Shown piece by piece: positions 31,564 through 40,656 of a stretch of DNA of 64,000 nucleotides. Below the pieces are notes generated by a model. The model was not told the DNA's origin. It searched no databases and worked only from the letters and a program-made list of their open reading frames with translations. The stretch is from Janthinobacterium sp. CG3 (GTDB lineage Bacteria > Pseudomonadota > Gammaproteobacteria > Burkholderiales > Burkholderiaceae_D). Every line of letters begins with the position of its first letter. Position 1 is the stretch's first letter. The translations under genes were made by a program, and so were the position numbers. The DNA is taken from positions 3,481,513-3,545,512 of the forward strand of contig NZ_KB467824.1 of assembly GCF_000344615.1 (NCBI RefSeq), given 5' to 3'.

Positions 31564-33309
31564 TTACCTCTGCATCACGTAGGCGCCGGGCGCGTCGCCC
31601 AGCACGGGGTAGCCGAGCGCGGCCGCGCCGGCGGGCGGCGCCGCTTGCGGCGCGCCGCAGCGCTGGCGCAGCCAGCCGGTCCAGGCCGGCCACCACGAAC
31701 CGTCGCGCCGCGGCGCGGCGGCGGCCCAGGCGTCCGGCCCCTGGTACGGCGCGCCGCACGCGCGGGTGTGGATCTGGTAGTGCCGGTGCGGGTGGCCCGG
31801 CTCGCTGACGATGCCGGCGTTATGGCCGCCGCTGGTCAGCACGAAGGTGATCTCGGTGGCGCTTTCGCGGTGCAACTTGTACACCGAGCGCCACGGCGCC
31901 ACGTGGTCGCTGGCCGTGCCGACGCAAAATACCGGCAGCGCGATGTCGTTCAGCGCGACCGGCCGGCCGCCGACCGGATAGCGGCCCGCGCTCAGGTCGT
32001 TGTCCAGGAACAGGCGGCGCAGGTACTGCGAATGCATCCGCGCCGGCATGCGCGTGGCGTCGGCGTTCCACGCCATCAGGTCGCTCATCTCGGCCGGGGT
32101 GCCGAGCAGGTAGTCGTTGACCAGGCGCGACCACAGCAAATCCTCGGCACGCAGCATCTGGAAGGCGCTGCCCATCTGCGCGCCGCTCAGGTAGCCGGTT
32201 TGCGCCATCTGCGCTTCCAGCGCGCCGATCTGGCCCTCGTCGATGAACAGCCCCAGCTCGCCCGGTTCGCTGAAGTCGGTCTGGGCGGCGAACAGGGTCA
32301 GCGACGCCAGGCGGGCGTCGCCGTCGCGCGCCATCGCCGCCGCCGCGATCGCCAGCAGGGTGCCGCCCAGGCAGTAACCGGCGGCGTGCACCTTGCGCCG
32401 CGGGACGATGGCGTTGACCGCGCCCAGCGCGGCGTGGAAACCTTGTTCGAGGTAGTCGTCCATGCCGAGGTCGCGGTCGGCGGCGTCGGGGTTTTTCCAC
32501 GAGATGCAAAATACCGTGTGGCCCTGTTCGACCAGGTAGCGGATCAGCGAATTGTGCGGCGACAGGTCGAGGATGTAGTACTTCATGATCCAGGCCGGCA
32601 CGACCAGGATCGGCTCGGGGTGGACCTGTGCGGTGGCGGGGCTGTACTGGATCAGCTCCATCAGGCGATTCTTCAGTACCACCTTGCCGGCCGTGGCGGC
32701 GACGTCGCGGCCGACGGCGAAATGCTCGGTGCCGCGCGGCGGCGCGTCGCTGGCCAGTTGGCGCAGCTTGGCGGCCAGCACGCCGGCGCCGCGCAGCAGG
32801 TTGCCGCCGCCCTCCTCCAGCGTGCGCTGGAGTACCAGCGGATTGCTTGCCAACTGGTTGCCGGGCGAGAATATGTCGAGCCACTGGCGCGCCATGAACG
32901 CTACCATTTCCTCGTGGTGCCGGTCGACGCCGGGTACGCCGTGGGTGGCGTCGCTCCACCAGCGCTGCTGCAGCAGGAAGCCCTGGTGCAGCAGGTTGAA
33001 CGGCCACCGCTGCCACTGCGGCGCGGCGAAGCGGTGGCCGCGCTCGGGCGGCTCGACGCCGGCGCGCGCCGCGCCCGGCCCGGCGACCAGGCATGCGCCC
33101 AGGTAGGCGGCCAGTTGCCCGCCTTGGCGCAGCGCCAGTTGCGCTAGCCCGGCGCGCTTGTCCGGCGCGCCGGCCAGGTGCGCGGCCCAGTCCAGCCAGG
33201 CCCGCAGGTGGGGTTGCGGCGCCAGCGACGCGCAGGCGCGCGCCCACGCGGCCTGGGCCTGCGCGTCGAGGCCGGCGGCGCCGGGCGGCGGCATGGACAT
33301 CATTTTCAT
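31564..33309 (-). CDS. Poly(3-hydroxyalkanoate) polymerase-like protein
   Basis: A 581-residue PhaC-family enzyme that polymerises hydroxyacyl-CoA into PHA. The catalytic Cys lies in the lipase-like box GYCLGGTLL, the Asp in GTASDHVAPW and the His in TSGGHNAGIV. The N-terminal PhaC domain includes QRWWSDATHGVPGV and HEEMVAFMARQWLDIFSPGN. The C-terminal 70 residues are unusually rich in Pro, Ala and Gly. It heads the minus-strand cluster PhaC-FabI-phasin-Pta-AckA. It belongs to the PhaC paralogues found away from phaAB, so polymer type and activity are not certain. Confidence 0.88.
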   Translation of the reverse strand: MKMMSMPPPGAAGLDAQAQAAWARACASLAPQPHLRAWLDWAAHLAGAPDKRAGLAQLALRQGGQLAAYLGACLVAGPGAARAGVEPPERGHRFAAPQWQRWPFNLLHQGFLLQQRWWSDATHGVPGVDRHHEEMVAFMARQWLDIFSPGNQLASNPLVLQRTLEEGGGNLLRGAGVLAAKLRQLASDAPPRGTEHFAVGRDVAATAGKVVLKNRLMELIQYSPATAQVHPEPILVVPAWIMKYYILDLSPHNSLIRYLVEQGHTVFCISWKNPDAADRDLGMDDYLEQGFHAALGAVNAIVPRRKVHAAGYCLGGTLLAIAAAAMARDGDARLASLTLFAAQTDFSEPGELGLFIDEGQIGALEAQMAQTGYLSGAQMGSAFQMLRAEDLLWSRLVNDYLLGTPAEMSDLMAWNADATRMPARMHSQYLRRLFLDNDLSAGRYPVGGRPVALNDIALPVFCVGTASDHVAPWRSVYKLHRESATEITFVLTSGGHNAGIVSEPGHPHRHYQIHTRACGAPYQGPDAWAAAAPRRDGSWWPAWTGWLRQRCGAPQAAPPAGAAALGYPVLGDAPGAYVMQR

Positions 33310-33487
33310 GGGGCGAACTTCCTGTTCAAACTGCGCGGACCGGCATCGGCCCGGGACGGCTCAACTATACGAGCAATTGCGGCGTCGCAACATTGATCTA
33401 TGTCAAAATTAACAAGATGAACTGAAAATGCGTGGCGCGGTAGAGCCGGCCGGCCGCCGGGCGTGAGATGAGCGGGCCGGCAGACAA

Positions 33488-33557
33488 CGTTGGCTTGGAG
33501 CGGCGCGTCGCGCTTCGGCCAACATTGTCGGATTACGCGTCCCGCGAATCCGACCCA
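33488..33557. repeat. Palindromic intergenic repeat (GTCGGATTA family)
   Basis: GTTGGC pairs with GGCCAAC and GTCGGATT with AATCCGAC, the same two-hairpin layout as at 25471. It sits between the PHA cluster start and the end of the M64 peptidase gene. Confidence 0.7.
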
Positions 33558-33594
33558 CGACACGCTAGCTGCGCGCCGGCAGGATCCGACGCGG

Positions 33595-35025
33595 CTATTT
33601 GCGCGCGGCGGGGCCGGCGTACAGGTCGATGATGCCGCCGATGGCCTCGCGGCACACCGAGCAAAATTCGTCGCTGCGGTCGAACATGATGCACTGCATC
33701 TCGGGGCGGTAGTAGCCGGTGGCCTCGTAATTGGCGCCCTCGAAGGCGCCGGCCTGGTGCTGGTGCGGCGCGCGCGAGAACAGCTCGCGGGTATGCTCCA
33801 GGTCGGCCTTGAACAGCGCGCTCATCTCCGACTCCGGCCGGTTCGCCGCGCGCAGCTCGGCGCGCGTCTTCTGGTAGCCGCGCGCGTGCTCGTCGTATTC
33901 GGCCTTCGGCCACGGCGTCGGCAGGGCGGTGCCGGCCTTGACGTGGCTTTTCCATTTCAGCTTGGCCGGATCGCGCAGCGCGGTGGCGTTCGGCTCCCAC
34001 GGCTCCAGCCGCTCGCCGTTCGACTGGTAGGCCACCGGCGAGGTGTAGTACTCGTCGGCCAGCCCGGCGAAATGGTGGCCGAATTCGTGCACGAACAGGT
34101 AGTTGGCCCAGTCGCTGTTGGCCGCCGCCGTGCTGAACTGGCCGAAGATGCCGCCGCCGCCGTAGGTGTCGTTGTTGACCAGGATTTCAATGAACTCGTA
34201 GGGCGCGTACTGCGCCAGCTCGCGCAGCGCGCGGTTGTCGACGGTGAGCACGTAGCGCTCGCTGCCGAAGATGTCGTAGCGCGTACCCAGCGGCGAGGCG
34301 TGGTGCACCCCGGTCGAGGGCCGCGACACGCCCGACTCCCGGGTCGGCAGCGCCAGCGCCCAGACGTTGAAGTCCTTGGCGCGCTCGCGGAACGGCGCCA
34401 CCTTGAACAGGTGCTCGGCGAGCTTGCGCGCGCTGGCCTCGAACTTGGCCATCTCGGCGGCGGTGTAGCCGTCGCCGAGGATCAGCAGGTCGACCTTGCC
34501 GGGCGAGGCGCCGCTGACGCGGATCGGGATCGGCCTGGCCGGCGCCGGCGGCTGCCTGCGCACCACGTCGGGCGCGTCGGCGTCGACGTCGACGCTCCAC
34601 ACCACCGAGAAGGCGTGGCGCTCGTCGCGCTTGAGGATGCGCACCCGCACCGGCTTGTCGAATTTCGGGAAGCGCACCGATTCCTGGAAGGCCCGGCTCA
34701 GGCCCTTGGCCTCGTCGGTGCTGCGCCATTCGGCGAAAATGGTGCTGAAGCCGCGCGAATACAGCAGCTCGCCGGTTTTCGGGTCGACCACTTCGACCCG
34801 GTTCACGCCGCGGTCGCTGTCGTCGAGGGTGCGCGCCATGTCGCCCGGCCACGGCAGCGGCTCGATGACGACGCGCTCGATGGCGTACTGCTCGGCCAGC
34901 GTGTTGCCGCTGTGCTGGTAGTCGAGGCGCACGGTGGCCGGCGCGGGAACGGCCGCGCCGGCCTGCGCCAGGCCGGCGGCCAGCGCGAAGCCGGCCAGGA
35001 TGAAGCGGGGGCAAAACAAAGACAT
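33595..35025 (-). CDS. Secreted M64 (IgA-peptidase-like) metallopeptidase
   Basis: A 476-residue protein with a signal peptide (MSLFCPRFILAGFALAAGLA, ending near AGAA). The zinc motif is HEFGHHFAGLADEY, HExxH plus the downstream ligand, as in peptidase family M64. An N-terminal beta domain (about 25-170) precedes the catalytic part, which has LLILGDGYTAAEM and VNNDTYGGGGIFG. Late cysteines (CIMFDRSDEFCSVC) are conserved in the family. I start at 35025; the upstream open frame belongs to the cyanophycinase shadow. It is probably in one unit with the cyanophycinase 150 bases upstream, suggesting joint breakdown of outside polymers. Confidence 0.85.
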   Translation of the reverse strand: MSLFCPRFILAGFALAAGLAQAGAAVPAPATVRLDYQHSGNTLAEQYAIERVVIEPLPWPGDMARTLDDSDRGVNRVEVVDPKTGELLYSRGFSTIFAEWRSTDEAKGLSRAFQESVRFPKFDKPVRVRILKRDERHAFSVVWSVDVDADAPDVVRRQPPAPARPIPIRVSGASPGKVDLLILGDGYTAAEMAKFEASARKLAEHLFKVAPFRERAKDFNVWALALPTRESGVSRPSTGVHHASPLGTRYDIFGSERYVLTVDNRALRELAQYAPYEFIEILVNNDTYGGGGIFGQFSTAAANSDWANYLFVHEFGHHFAGLADEYYTSPVAYQSNGERLEPWEPNATALRDPAKLKWKSHVKAGTALPTPWPKAEYDEHARGYQKTRAELRAANRPESEMSALFKADLEHTRELFSRAPHQHQAGAFEGANYEATGYYRPEMQCIMFDRSDEFCSVCREAIGGIIDLYAGPAARK

Positions 35026-35095
35026 GGGTATCCTTGCAGTCGGGTCTGAATCGAATGGAAAAACGCCGTGTATTGTAAGTGTAAGCGGTGTAAGC

Positions 35096-35150
35096 GGGGA
35101 CAGACCACGATTTCCGGGAAAGTATTTCCCGGAAATCGTGGTCTGTCCCC
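35096..35150. repeat. Perfect 26-base inverted repeat with 3-base loop
   Basis: The arm at 35096-35121 is repeated exactly in reverse complement at 35125-35150, loop GTA. The ends read GGGGACAGACCAC and GTGGTCTGTCCCC. It lies between the cyanophycinase stop and the M64 start. No T run follows, so it is not a standard terminator; it could stabilise or process the shared transcript. Confidence 0.85.
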
Positions 35151-35177
35151 GGTCCGCCTCCGGTCCGCCTCCCCGCG

Positions 35178-36440
35178 TTATTTGTAGCGGTAGAAGGGCT
35201 GCTGCAGCTGGATCGGGCGGATGTCGAGGCGCAGCTTGAGCACCGAGTAGGCCTGCGCCTCGCTGGAGCTGTAGCCGACGCTGTTGACGGTCTTGCTGAA
35301 CCTGAATTCGAAGCCCAGCTCGGCCAGCGCGTCGCGCGGGTTGCCGAAGGCAATGCCGATCGCCTCCTGCTGCGAGTTGTCGATCAGGTTGCCCATCAGG
35401 TCGAGCACCGCGCTGTTGCCCAGGATGTCGTTGGTGAAGACCGGCTCGCGCATGTCGGGCTGGGTCGGGTCGAGCTTGCCGTCGGCCTTGTCCGGCGACG
35501 GCGTGAACGCGCGCGTCACCAGGTTGAACTTGTCGCCGCGGTCGAGGTAGCTGACCAGGGCGTTGCTGACGTTGAAGTTCTTGCTGGTGGCGTCGCTGGT
35601 GGCGCGCGACAGGTCGATCAGCAGCGCCCCGCTGTAGCCGATGATTTCGACGTCGCGCCGGCCGGTGACGACCATCGCGGTGTTCTCGTCGATGCCCAGG
35701 CCGAGCTTGTAGCCCTTCTTCAGCATCACCGGGATCATGCGCGCGAAGCGCCCGCGCACCAGCAGGTGCTGGTCGACGAAGACGTCGTTGCCGATGAAGC
35801 CCAGCCCGGGGGCGATCTCGCGGCCGTCGGTCAGGCCCATCTTCAGCATTTCCAGCACCGGCTTGGCGTCGTAGAACATGGTGCTGCTCATGATGGCCGC
35901 GCCGGCGCTGGAACCGGCGATGACGCCGCCGCCGCGGTACACCGACCATACCGCGTCGAGCACCCTGGTGCGGCTGCCGTCCGGGCGCAGCAGCGCGCGC
36001 GTGATGCGGCCCTGGTCGCCGCCGATGAAGTAGACGCCGGCGGCGCCGCGCACCTTGGCCGCCAGCGCCGGGTCGTCGGCCGCCTCGCGGTAGTCGCTGC
36101 CGGCCAGCGTGATGGCCACCGGCACGAAGAAGGCGTTGGCGCCGTACTGGTTGAGCTTGTCGATGGTGCTCTGGCCGTACTTCTCCGGCTTGATCGAGGC
36201 CGACGGGAACACCGCGATGCGCGCGCCCTTGCCGCCGGCCAGCTCGACGATCCGCTGCCAGACCTCGGCGTTGTCGGCGCGCAGGCCGCCGCCAATGATG
36301 ACCAGCGAACCGGTCGGCGTGCCCATCTCGGGCTTGAGCGTGAATTCGGGCTCGGCCTCGGCGGCCTGCGCCGCCAGGCCGGCCAGCCCCAACAGACAGG
36401 CGCAGCTCAGGCGTTGAAAAAAGATCTGGAATCGCTTCAC
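35178..36440 (-). CDS. Secreted cyanophycinase-like peptidase (S51)
   Basis: A 420-residue serine exopeptidase relative. A signal peptide (residues 1-27, ending AAQAAEA) places it outside the cytoplasm, as in CphE-type enzymes that attack external cyanophycin (multi-L-arginyl-poly-aspartate). The nucleophile Ser lies in GVIAGSSAGAAIMS; FIGGDQGRI is the conserved loop before it, and GLGFIGNDVFVDQHLLVRGR follows. Its product would be beta-Asp-Arg dipeptides. Downstream lies the M64 peptidase; upstream lie a TonB-receptor relic and, divergently, an AstE-like enzyme and a YfcC transporter, a sensible set for using such dipeptides. Confidence 0.88.
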   Translation of the reverse strand: MKRFQIFFQRLSCACLLGLAGLAAQAAEAEPEFTLKPEMGTPTGSLVIIGGGLRADNAEVWQRIVELAGGKGARIAVFPSASIKPEKYGQSTIDKLNQYGANAFFVPVAITLAGSDYREAADDPALAAKVRGAAGVYFIGGDQGRITRALLRPDGSRTRVLDAVWSVYRGGGVIAGSSAGAAIMSSTMFYDAKPVLEMLKMGLTDGREIAPGLGFIGNDVFVDQHLLVRGRFARMIPVMLKKGYKLGLGIDENTAMVVTGRRDVEIIGYSGALLIDLSRATSDATSKNFNVSNALVSYLDRGDKFNLVTRAFTPSPDKADGKLDPTQPDMREPVFTNDILGNSAVLDLMGNLIDNSQQEAIGIAFGNPRDALAELGFEFRFSKTVNSVGYSSSEAQAYSVLKLRLDIRPIQLQQPFYRYK

Positions 36441-36471
36441 GGTGGGGCTCTCCTGCTAATAAAGTGTCGTG

Positions 36472-36827
36472 CTATTTAAACGCATAGTTTGCGCTGAGAA
36501 AGAAACTGCGTCCGCGCGGGTCAGTGTACGTCGGATCGAAGCCGACCAGGAAAAACGCGCCCTGGTTGGAGAACGGCGGCTCGGTGTCGGCGACGTTGAG
36601 CACGCCGGCGCGCAGCTTCAGGTTCTTGTTCCAGTTCCAACTGCCGGTCAGGTCCCGCAGACGCCGTCGCGCCCGAAGTCGCCGTAGCCGGCGCTGATGC
36701 TGGCGGTGCGCTTGCCGGCGCCGCCGTGCTGGGTTTCCAGGTCGGCGGCGCTCAGGTCGACGCCGCGGTAGTCCTTGCGGGTGGATATGAAATCTGGCGC
36801 GCCGGTTTGGCGCTCGTTGACACGCAT
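36472..36827 (-). pseudogene. Relic of a TonB-dependent receptor (internal deletion)
   Basis: Two receptor pieces are joined. The 5' piece (from ATG 36827) reads STRKDYRGVDLSAADLETQH and AGYGDFGRDGV, a segment found just after the plug domain. It then shifts frame, and the 3' piece reads DLTGSWNWNKNLKLRAGVLN and ends FFLSANYAFK, the last strands of the barrel. Normal receptors have 800-1000 residues; here about 120 remain, with the plug start and most of the barrel gone. It sits between the cyanophycinase and the RpiR gene, so it may once have imported peptide for this cluster. Confidence 0.8.
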
Positions 36828-36832
36828 TAAAA

Positions 36833-37822
36833 CTAACCGGCACGAATGGACTGGCGCGACTTGCGCGCCGGTTTGCCCGGCGCCGGCTCGGCGCCGTACA
36901 GGTAGGCGGCGACCGCCTCGGTCAGGCGCGCCGCCTTGTCGACGTTGTTCTTGTTCGAGACCATCAGCGCCACCACCAACGCCTCGATCACGGCCAGCGC
37001 CGCGGTCGAACTGCTGGGCAGCACCGGGTGGCTGCTGTGCGCGTACAGCACCAGGTCGCCCAGGCCGGCCAGCGGCGAGGCCGGCGAATCGGTGAGCGCC
37101 ACCACGCTGGCGCCGCGGTCGCGGGCGAAATGCACCAGGCGCACCGCGTCAAGCGCGTAGCGCGGCAGCGATATGGCCACCAGCACGTCGCGCGCGGTGA
37201 TATGGGTCAGGCGGCCGGCCGCCACCTCGGTGCCGCCCTGGCCGGCGACGTCGACCACGTGCGGGCAGAACGTCTCCAAATGCGAGGCCAGCAGGCTGGC
37301 CAGGTGCGACGACAAGCCGAACCCCATGACGTACACGGTGCGCGCGCCGCCCAGCCGGCGCACCACCTGCTCGAAACCGGACGGCGACAGCGCCTGGCCG
37401 GTGGCGCCGATGCTGGCGGCCGCGTACTCCAGGCTTTCCATCGCCGGCGCGGCGGCCCCGGCGCGCCGCGCGATGCTGCTGCGTAGCTTCTCGACCGGCT
37501 GCAGCGCCGACTGCAGCGCCTGCGCCACCGCCGCGCGCATCGCCGCGTAGTTCTTGAAGCCGAGCTCGCGCGCGAAGCGGCTGACGGTGGCGGTCGACAC
37601 CCGGCACTGGCCGGCCAGCTCTTCGATGCCCAGCGCGGTCGCCCGCAACTGGTGGCGCAGCAGGAAGTCGGCGATGCTCTGGCGCGACGGCGAACCGTGC
37701 GCCAGCACCTCGATCAGGGACTGGCCAAGCGTCGATTGGGCGAACGCCACGTCGGCGCTGGGCCGGGCCGCGTCGGCGCCCGCCGGCGGCGTCTCCCTCA
37801 ACGGTGGCCCGGTTCGGCTCAA
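36833..37822 (-). CDS. MurR/RpiR-family transcriptional regulator
   Basis: About 329 residues. An N-terminal HTH_6 domain (recognition helix in CRVSTATVSRFARELGFKNY) is followed by a SIS sugar/phosphate-binding domain (VYVMGFGLSSHLASLLASHL; SLPRYALDAVRLVHFARDRG). The listed start is a TTG; a GTG at the codon for residue 24 would also keep the whole HTH. RpiR regulators often control aminosugar or dipeptide use. It is divergent from the AstE-like gene, with a 205-base shared control region, so it most likely regulates that gene and the transporter. Confidence 0.85.
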   Translation of the reverse strand: MSRTGPPLRETPPAGADAARPSADVAFAQSTLGQSLIEVLAHGSPSRQSIADFLLRHQLRATALGIEELAGQCRVSTATVSRFARELGFKNYAAMRAAVAQALQSALQPVEKLRSSIARRAGAAAPAMESLEYAAASIGATGQALSPSGFEQVVRRLGGARTVYVMGFGLSSHLASLLASHLETFCPHVVDVAGQGGTEVAAGRLTHITARDVLVAISLPRYALDAVRLVHFARDRGASVVALTDSPASPLAGLGDLVLYAHSSHPVLPSSSTAALAVIEALVVALMVSNKNNVDKAARLTEAVAAYLYGAEPAPGKPARKSRQSIRAG

Positions 37823-37841
37823 GGCGCTTCCTTCGCTCGGA

Positions 37842-37859
37842 ATAGTGTAAATAGTGTAA
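37842..37859. promoter_or_regulatory. Tandem 9-base direct repeat in the rpiR/astE-like control region
   Basis: ATAGTGTAA occurs twice back to back (37842-37850, 37851-37859) next to the regulator start. The rest of the divergent region is AT-rich with TTTACG and TTTACA near 37950-37966, so several operator candidates exist. Confidence 0.4.
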
Positions 37860-38027
37860 AAGATCTTTCAATGGCGCTGTGCGGCGATCCCACTGTAGCG
37901 ATGTCAAAAAGAAAACACAACAGCTTTGTGAAAATAAATTTACGTTCATTTACAGTGAGAAAAAAATGCAACATAATGGATCGAATCCCACCAACCGCGC
38001 GTCCCCGACCGGGGCGCTCCAGTCGCC

Positions 38028-39146
38028 ATGCAAGCAGAAAAACACCCGATTTCCACGCTGCACAGCAGCACCGCCTACGCACTGAACAGTTTTCATTTCG
38101 GCGCCCCGGGAACCGGCAAAAAGGTCTACATCCAGGCCGCGCTGCACGCCGACGAAGTACCCGGCATGCTGGTGGCGCAATTCCTGCGCCGCGAGCTGCT
38201 GGCGCTGGAGGCGGCCGGCAAGATCCGCGGCGAGGTCGTGCTGGTGCCGGCGGCCAATCCGATCGGCCTGGCGCAGGCGATCCACGGCGCGCCGTTCGGC
38301 CGCTTCGACCTGAGCACCGGCGTCAACTTTAACCGCGCCTACAAGCACGTGGCGCAGGAACTCAAGGAGTCGCTGGTGGGCGAGCTGGGCGCCGACGCCG
38401 ACGCCAACGTCGCGGCGGTGCGGCGCCACGCGCGCGCCAGCGTGGCGAGCTGGCAAGCGTCGACCGACGCCGACGCGCTGAAAAAAATCCTGCTCGGGCT
38501 GGCGATCGATGCCGACATCGTGCTCGATCTGCATTGCGACAACGAGGCGGTGCTGCACATCTACACCGGCACGCCGCTGGCCGACGCCGTCGCGCCGCTG
38601 TCGGCGCTGCTCGGCGCGCACGCCGTGCTGCTGGCGCGCGAGGCCGGCGAGGAACCCTTCGACGAAGCCTGCAGCCGCCTGTGGTGGGAACTGGCCGAGC
38701 ACTTCGGCGCGGCCTTCCCGCTGCCGCTGTCGTGCCTGTCGACGACGATCGAGCTGCGCGGCGAAATGGACGTCGGCTACGCGCTGGCGCAGCGCGACGC
38801 CGAGGCGCTGATCGGCTTCCTGGCGCACGCCGGCGTCATCGACGCGGCGGCGCCGTCGCTGCCGGCGCCGCTGTGCCAGCCGACGCCGCTGGAGGGCGTC
38901 GAACCGATTCTCGCGCCGCACGCCGGCGTGCTGGTGTTCCTGTGCGAGCTGGGCCAGCGGGTCGAGGCCGGCACCGTGCTGGCCGAAGTGACCGACCCGG
39001 TCAGCGGCGCCTGCACGCCGCTGCGCTGCACGGTGGCGGGCGTGTTCTTCGCCCGCAGCGCGCACCGCCACGTGCTGCGCGGCATGAACGTCGGCAAGAT
39101 CGCCGGCGCCACCGCCTTCCGCAGCGGCAAGCTGCTGAGCCAGTAA
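38028..39146 (+). CDS. Succinylglutamate desuccinylase/aspartoacylase-family metallohydrolase
   Basis: A 372-residue M14-related zinc enzyme. The zinc ligands are His and Glu in AALHADEVPG and a later His in VLDLHCDNEAV; the catalytic Glu is in STTIELRGEMD. AstE removes succinate from succinylglutamate and aspartoacylase removes acetate from N-acetylaspartate; this branch is often annotated as an M14 peptidase and is seen near cyanophycin or peptide use genes. A beta-rich C-terminal domain (about 280-372) includes a biotinyl-like hairpin, APHAGVLVFLCELGQRVEAG. The precise amide cleaved is unknown. Confidence 0.85.
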   Translation: MQAEKHPISTLHSSTAYALNSFHFGAPGTGKKVYIQAALHADEVPGMLVAQFLRRELLALEAAGKIRGEVVLVPAANPIGLAQAIHGAPFGRFDLSTGVNFNRAYKHVAQELKESLVGELGADADANVAAVRRHARASVASWQASTDADALKKILLGLAIDADIVLDLHCDNEAVLHIYTGTPLADAVAPLSALLGAHAVLLAREAGEEPFDEACSRLWWELAEHFGAAFPLPLSCLSTTIELRGEMDVGYALAQRDAEALIGFLAHAGVIDAAAPSLPAPLCQPTPLEGVEPILAPHAGVLVFLCELGQRVEAGTVLAEVTDPVSGACTPLRCTVAGVFFARSAHRHVLRGMNVGKIAGATAFRSGKLLSQ

Positions 39147-39167
39147 GCGCATCGCGCACGTGTCGTA

Positions 39168-39254
39168 GGTCGGCTTACGCCCTGGCGGGCGCACCCGCCC
39201 CGCCGATTCACGCCGGTGGTTTTTGTTTAAATAAGCGGCGCCCATAAGCCGACC
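39168..39254. repeat. Palindromic intergenic repeat with extended loop
   Basis: GGTCGGCTTA (39168-39177) is repeated in reverse complement as TAAGCCGACC (39245-39254). It spans most of the gap between the AstE-like gene and yfcC. Confidence 0.6.
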
Positions 39255-39267
39255 AACAAGGGGACCC

Positions 39268-40656
39268 ATGAAACGCCTCAAACTGCCGAATACCTTCGTG
39301 CTGCTGTTCGCCATCCTGGCGCTGATCGCGCTGTCGACCTGGCTGGTCCCGGGCGGCAAATACGACACCCACATGGTCGACGGCAAGGCGCTGATCGACC
39401 CCGGCTCGTTCCACTACATCGCCAGCAAACCGCAGGGTTTCGCCGCGCTGATGATGGCGCCGATCAAAGGCTTCGTCGAGGCGGCGCAGATCATCGGCTT
39501 CGTGCTGATCGTCGGCGGCGCCTTCGCCGTGCTGCAACGCACCGAGGCGATCGACTCGCTGATCAAATCGATCGCCAAGGCGCACGCCCATTCGCGCCTG
39601 GTGCGCGCCAGCGTGATCCCGCTGTTCGTCACCCTGTTCTCGCTGGGCGGCGCCACCTTCGGCATGTCCGAGGAGGCGATCCCCTTTATCCTGATTTTCG
39701 TGCCGCTGGCGCTGGCGCTCGGCTACGACTCGATCATCGGCGTCTCGATCCCCTTCGTCGGCTCGCAGGTCGGCTTCGCGGCGGCCTTCCTGAACCCCTT
39801 CAACGTCGGCGTCGCCCAGGGCATCGCCGGCGTGCCGATCTTCTCCGGCATGGGCTACCGCCTGGTGGTGTGGGCGCTGGCCACCGCCGTCACCGTGCTG
39901 TTCCTGATGTGGTACGCGGCGAAGATCAAGAAATCGCCGGAAAAAAGCCCGACCTACGCGCTCGACCAGGAAAAGCGCGCCGAACACACGCTTAATCTCG
40001 ACGACTTCCACGGCATGACCCGCACCCACGTGCTGGTGCTGTGGATCTTCATGGGGACGCTGGGGGCGATGGTGCTCGGGGTGATCGAATTCGGTTGGTA
40101 CATCAACGAAATCGCCGCCCTGTTCCTGGTGATGGCACTGGCGGTCGGCCTGATCGGCCGGCTCAACGCCGACCAGCTGGTGGCCGCCTTCCAGCAGGGC
40201 GCGCGCGACCTGGTCACCACCGCGCTGGTGATCGCGCTGGCGCGCGGCACCATGATCCTGGCGCGCGACGCCAACATCATCGACACCATGCTGCACAGCC
40301 TGATGCCGCTGGTGGCCTCGTCGAGCCCGATCTTCGCGGCCCACAAAATGTTCCTGATCCAAACGGTGATCAACTTCTTCATCCACTCCGGCACCGGCCA
40401 GGCCGCGCTGACGATGCCGATCATGGCGCCGCTGGCGGACCTGGTGGGCGTGACGCGCCAGACCGCGATCCTGGCCTACCAGCTCGGCGAACTGACCACG
40501 CCGATGATACCGACTTCCGGCATCACCGTCGGCGTGCTGGCGCTGGCGCGCATCCCGTGGATCACCTGGGCCAAGTGGATGGTGCCGCTGCAACTGATCT
40601 ACCTGGCGCTGGCGCTGGCGCTGCTGGTGCCGCCCAGCCTGATGCACTGGCAATAG
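39268..40656 (+). CDS. YfcC-family transporter
   Basis: A 462-residue membrane protein with about 12 helices and the YfcC/DcuC-like (arginine/ornithine antiporter-type) motifs SLGGATFGMSEEAIPF, PFVGSQVGFAAAFLNPFNVG and HSGTGQAALTMPIMAPLADL. Family members move C4-dicarboxylates, arginine/ornithine or dipeptides. GGGGACCC precedes the ATG. It follows the AstE-like enzyme, so uptake of the amide-linked substrate or export of a product is likely. Confidence 0.87.
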   Translation: MKRLKLPNTFVLLFAILALIALSTWLVPGGKYDTHMVDGKALIDPGSFHYIASKPQGFAALMMAPIKGFVEAAQIIGFVLIVGGAFAVLQRTEAIDSLIKSIAKAHAHSRLVRASVIPLFVTLFSLGGATFGMSEEAIPFILIFVPLALALGYDSIIGVSIPFVGSQVGFAAAFLNPFNVGVAQGIAGVPIFSGMGYRLVVWALATAVTVLFLMWYAAKIKKSPEKSPTYALDQEKRAEHTLNLDDFHGMTRTHVLVLWIFMGTLGAMVLGVIEFGWYINEIAALFLVMALAVGLIGRLNADQLVAAFQQGARDLVTTALVIALARGTMILARDANIIDTMLHSLMPLVASSSPIFAAHKMFLIQTVINFFIHSGTGQAALTMPIMAPLADLVGVTRQTAILAYQLGELTTPMIPTSGITVGVLALARIPWITWAKWMVPLQLIYLALALALLVPPSLMHWQ

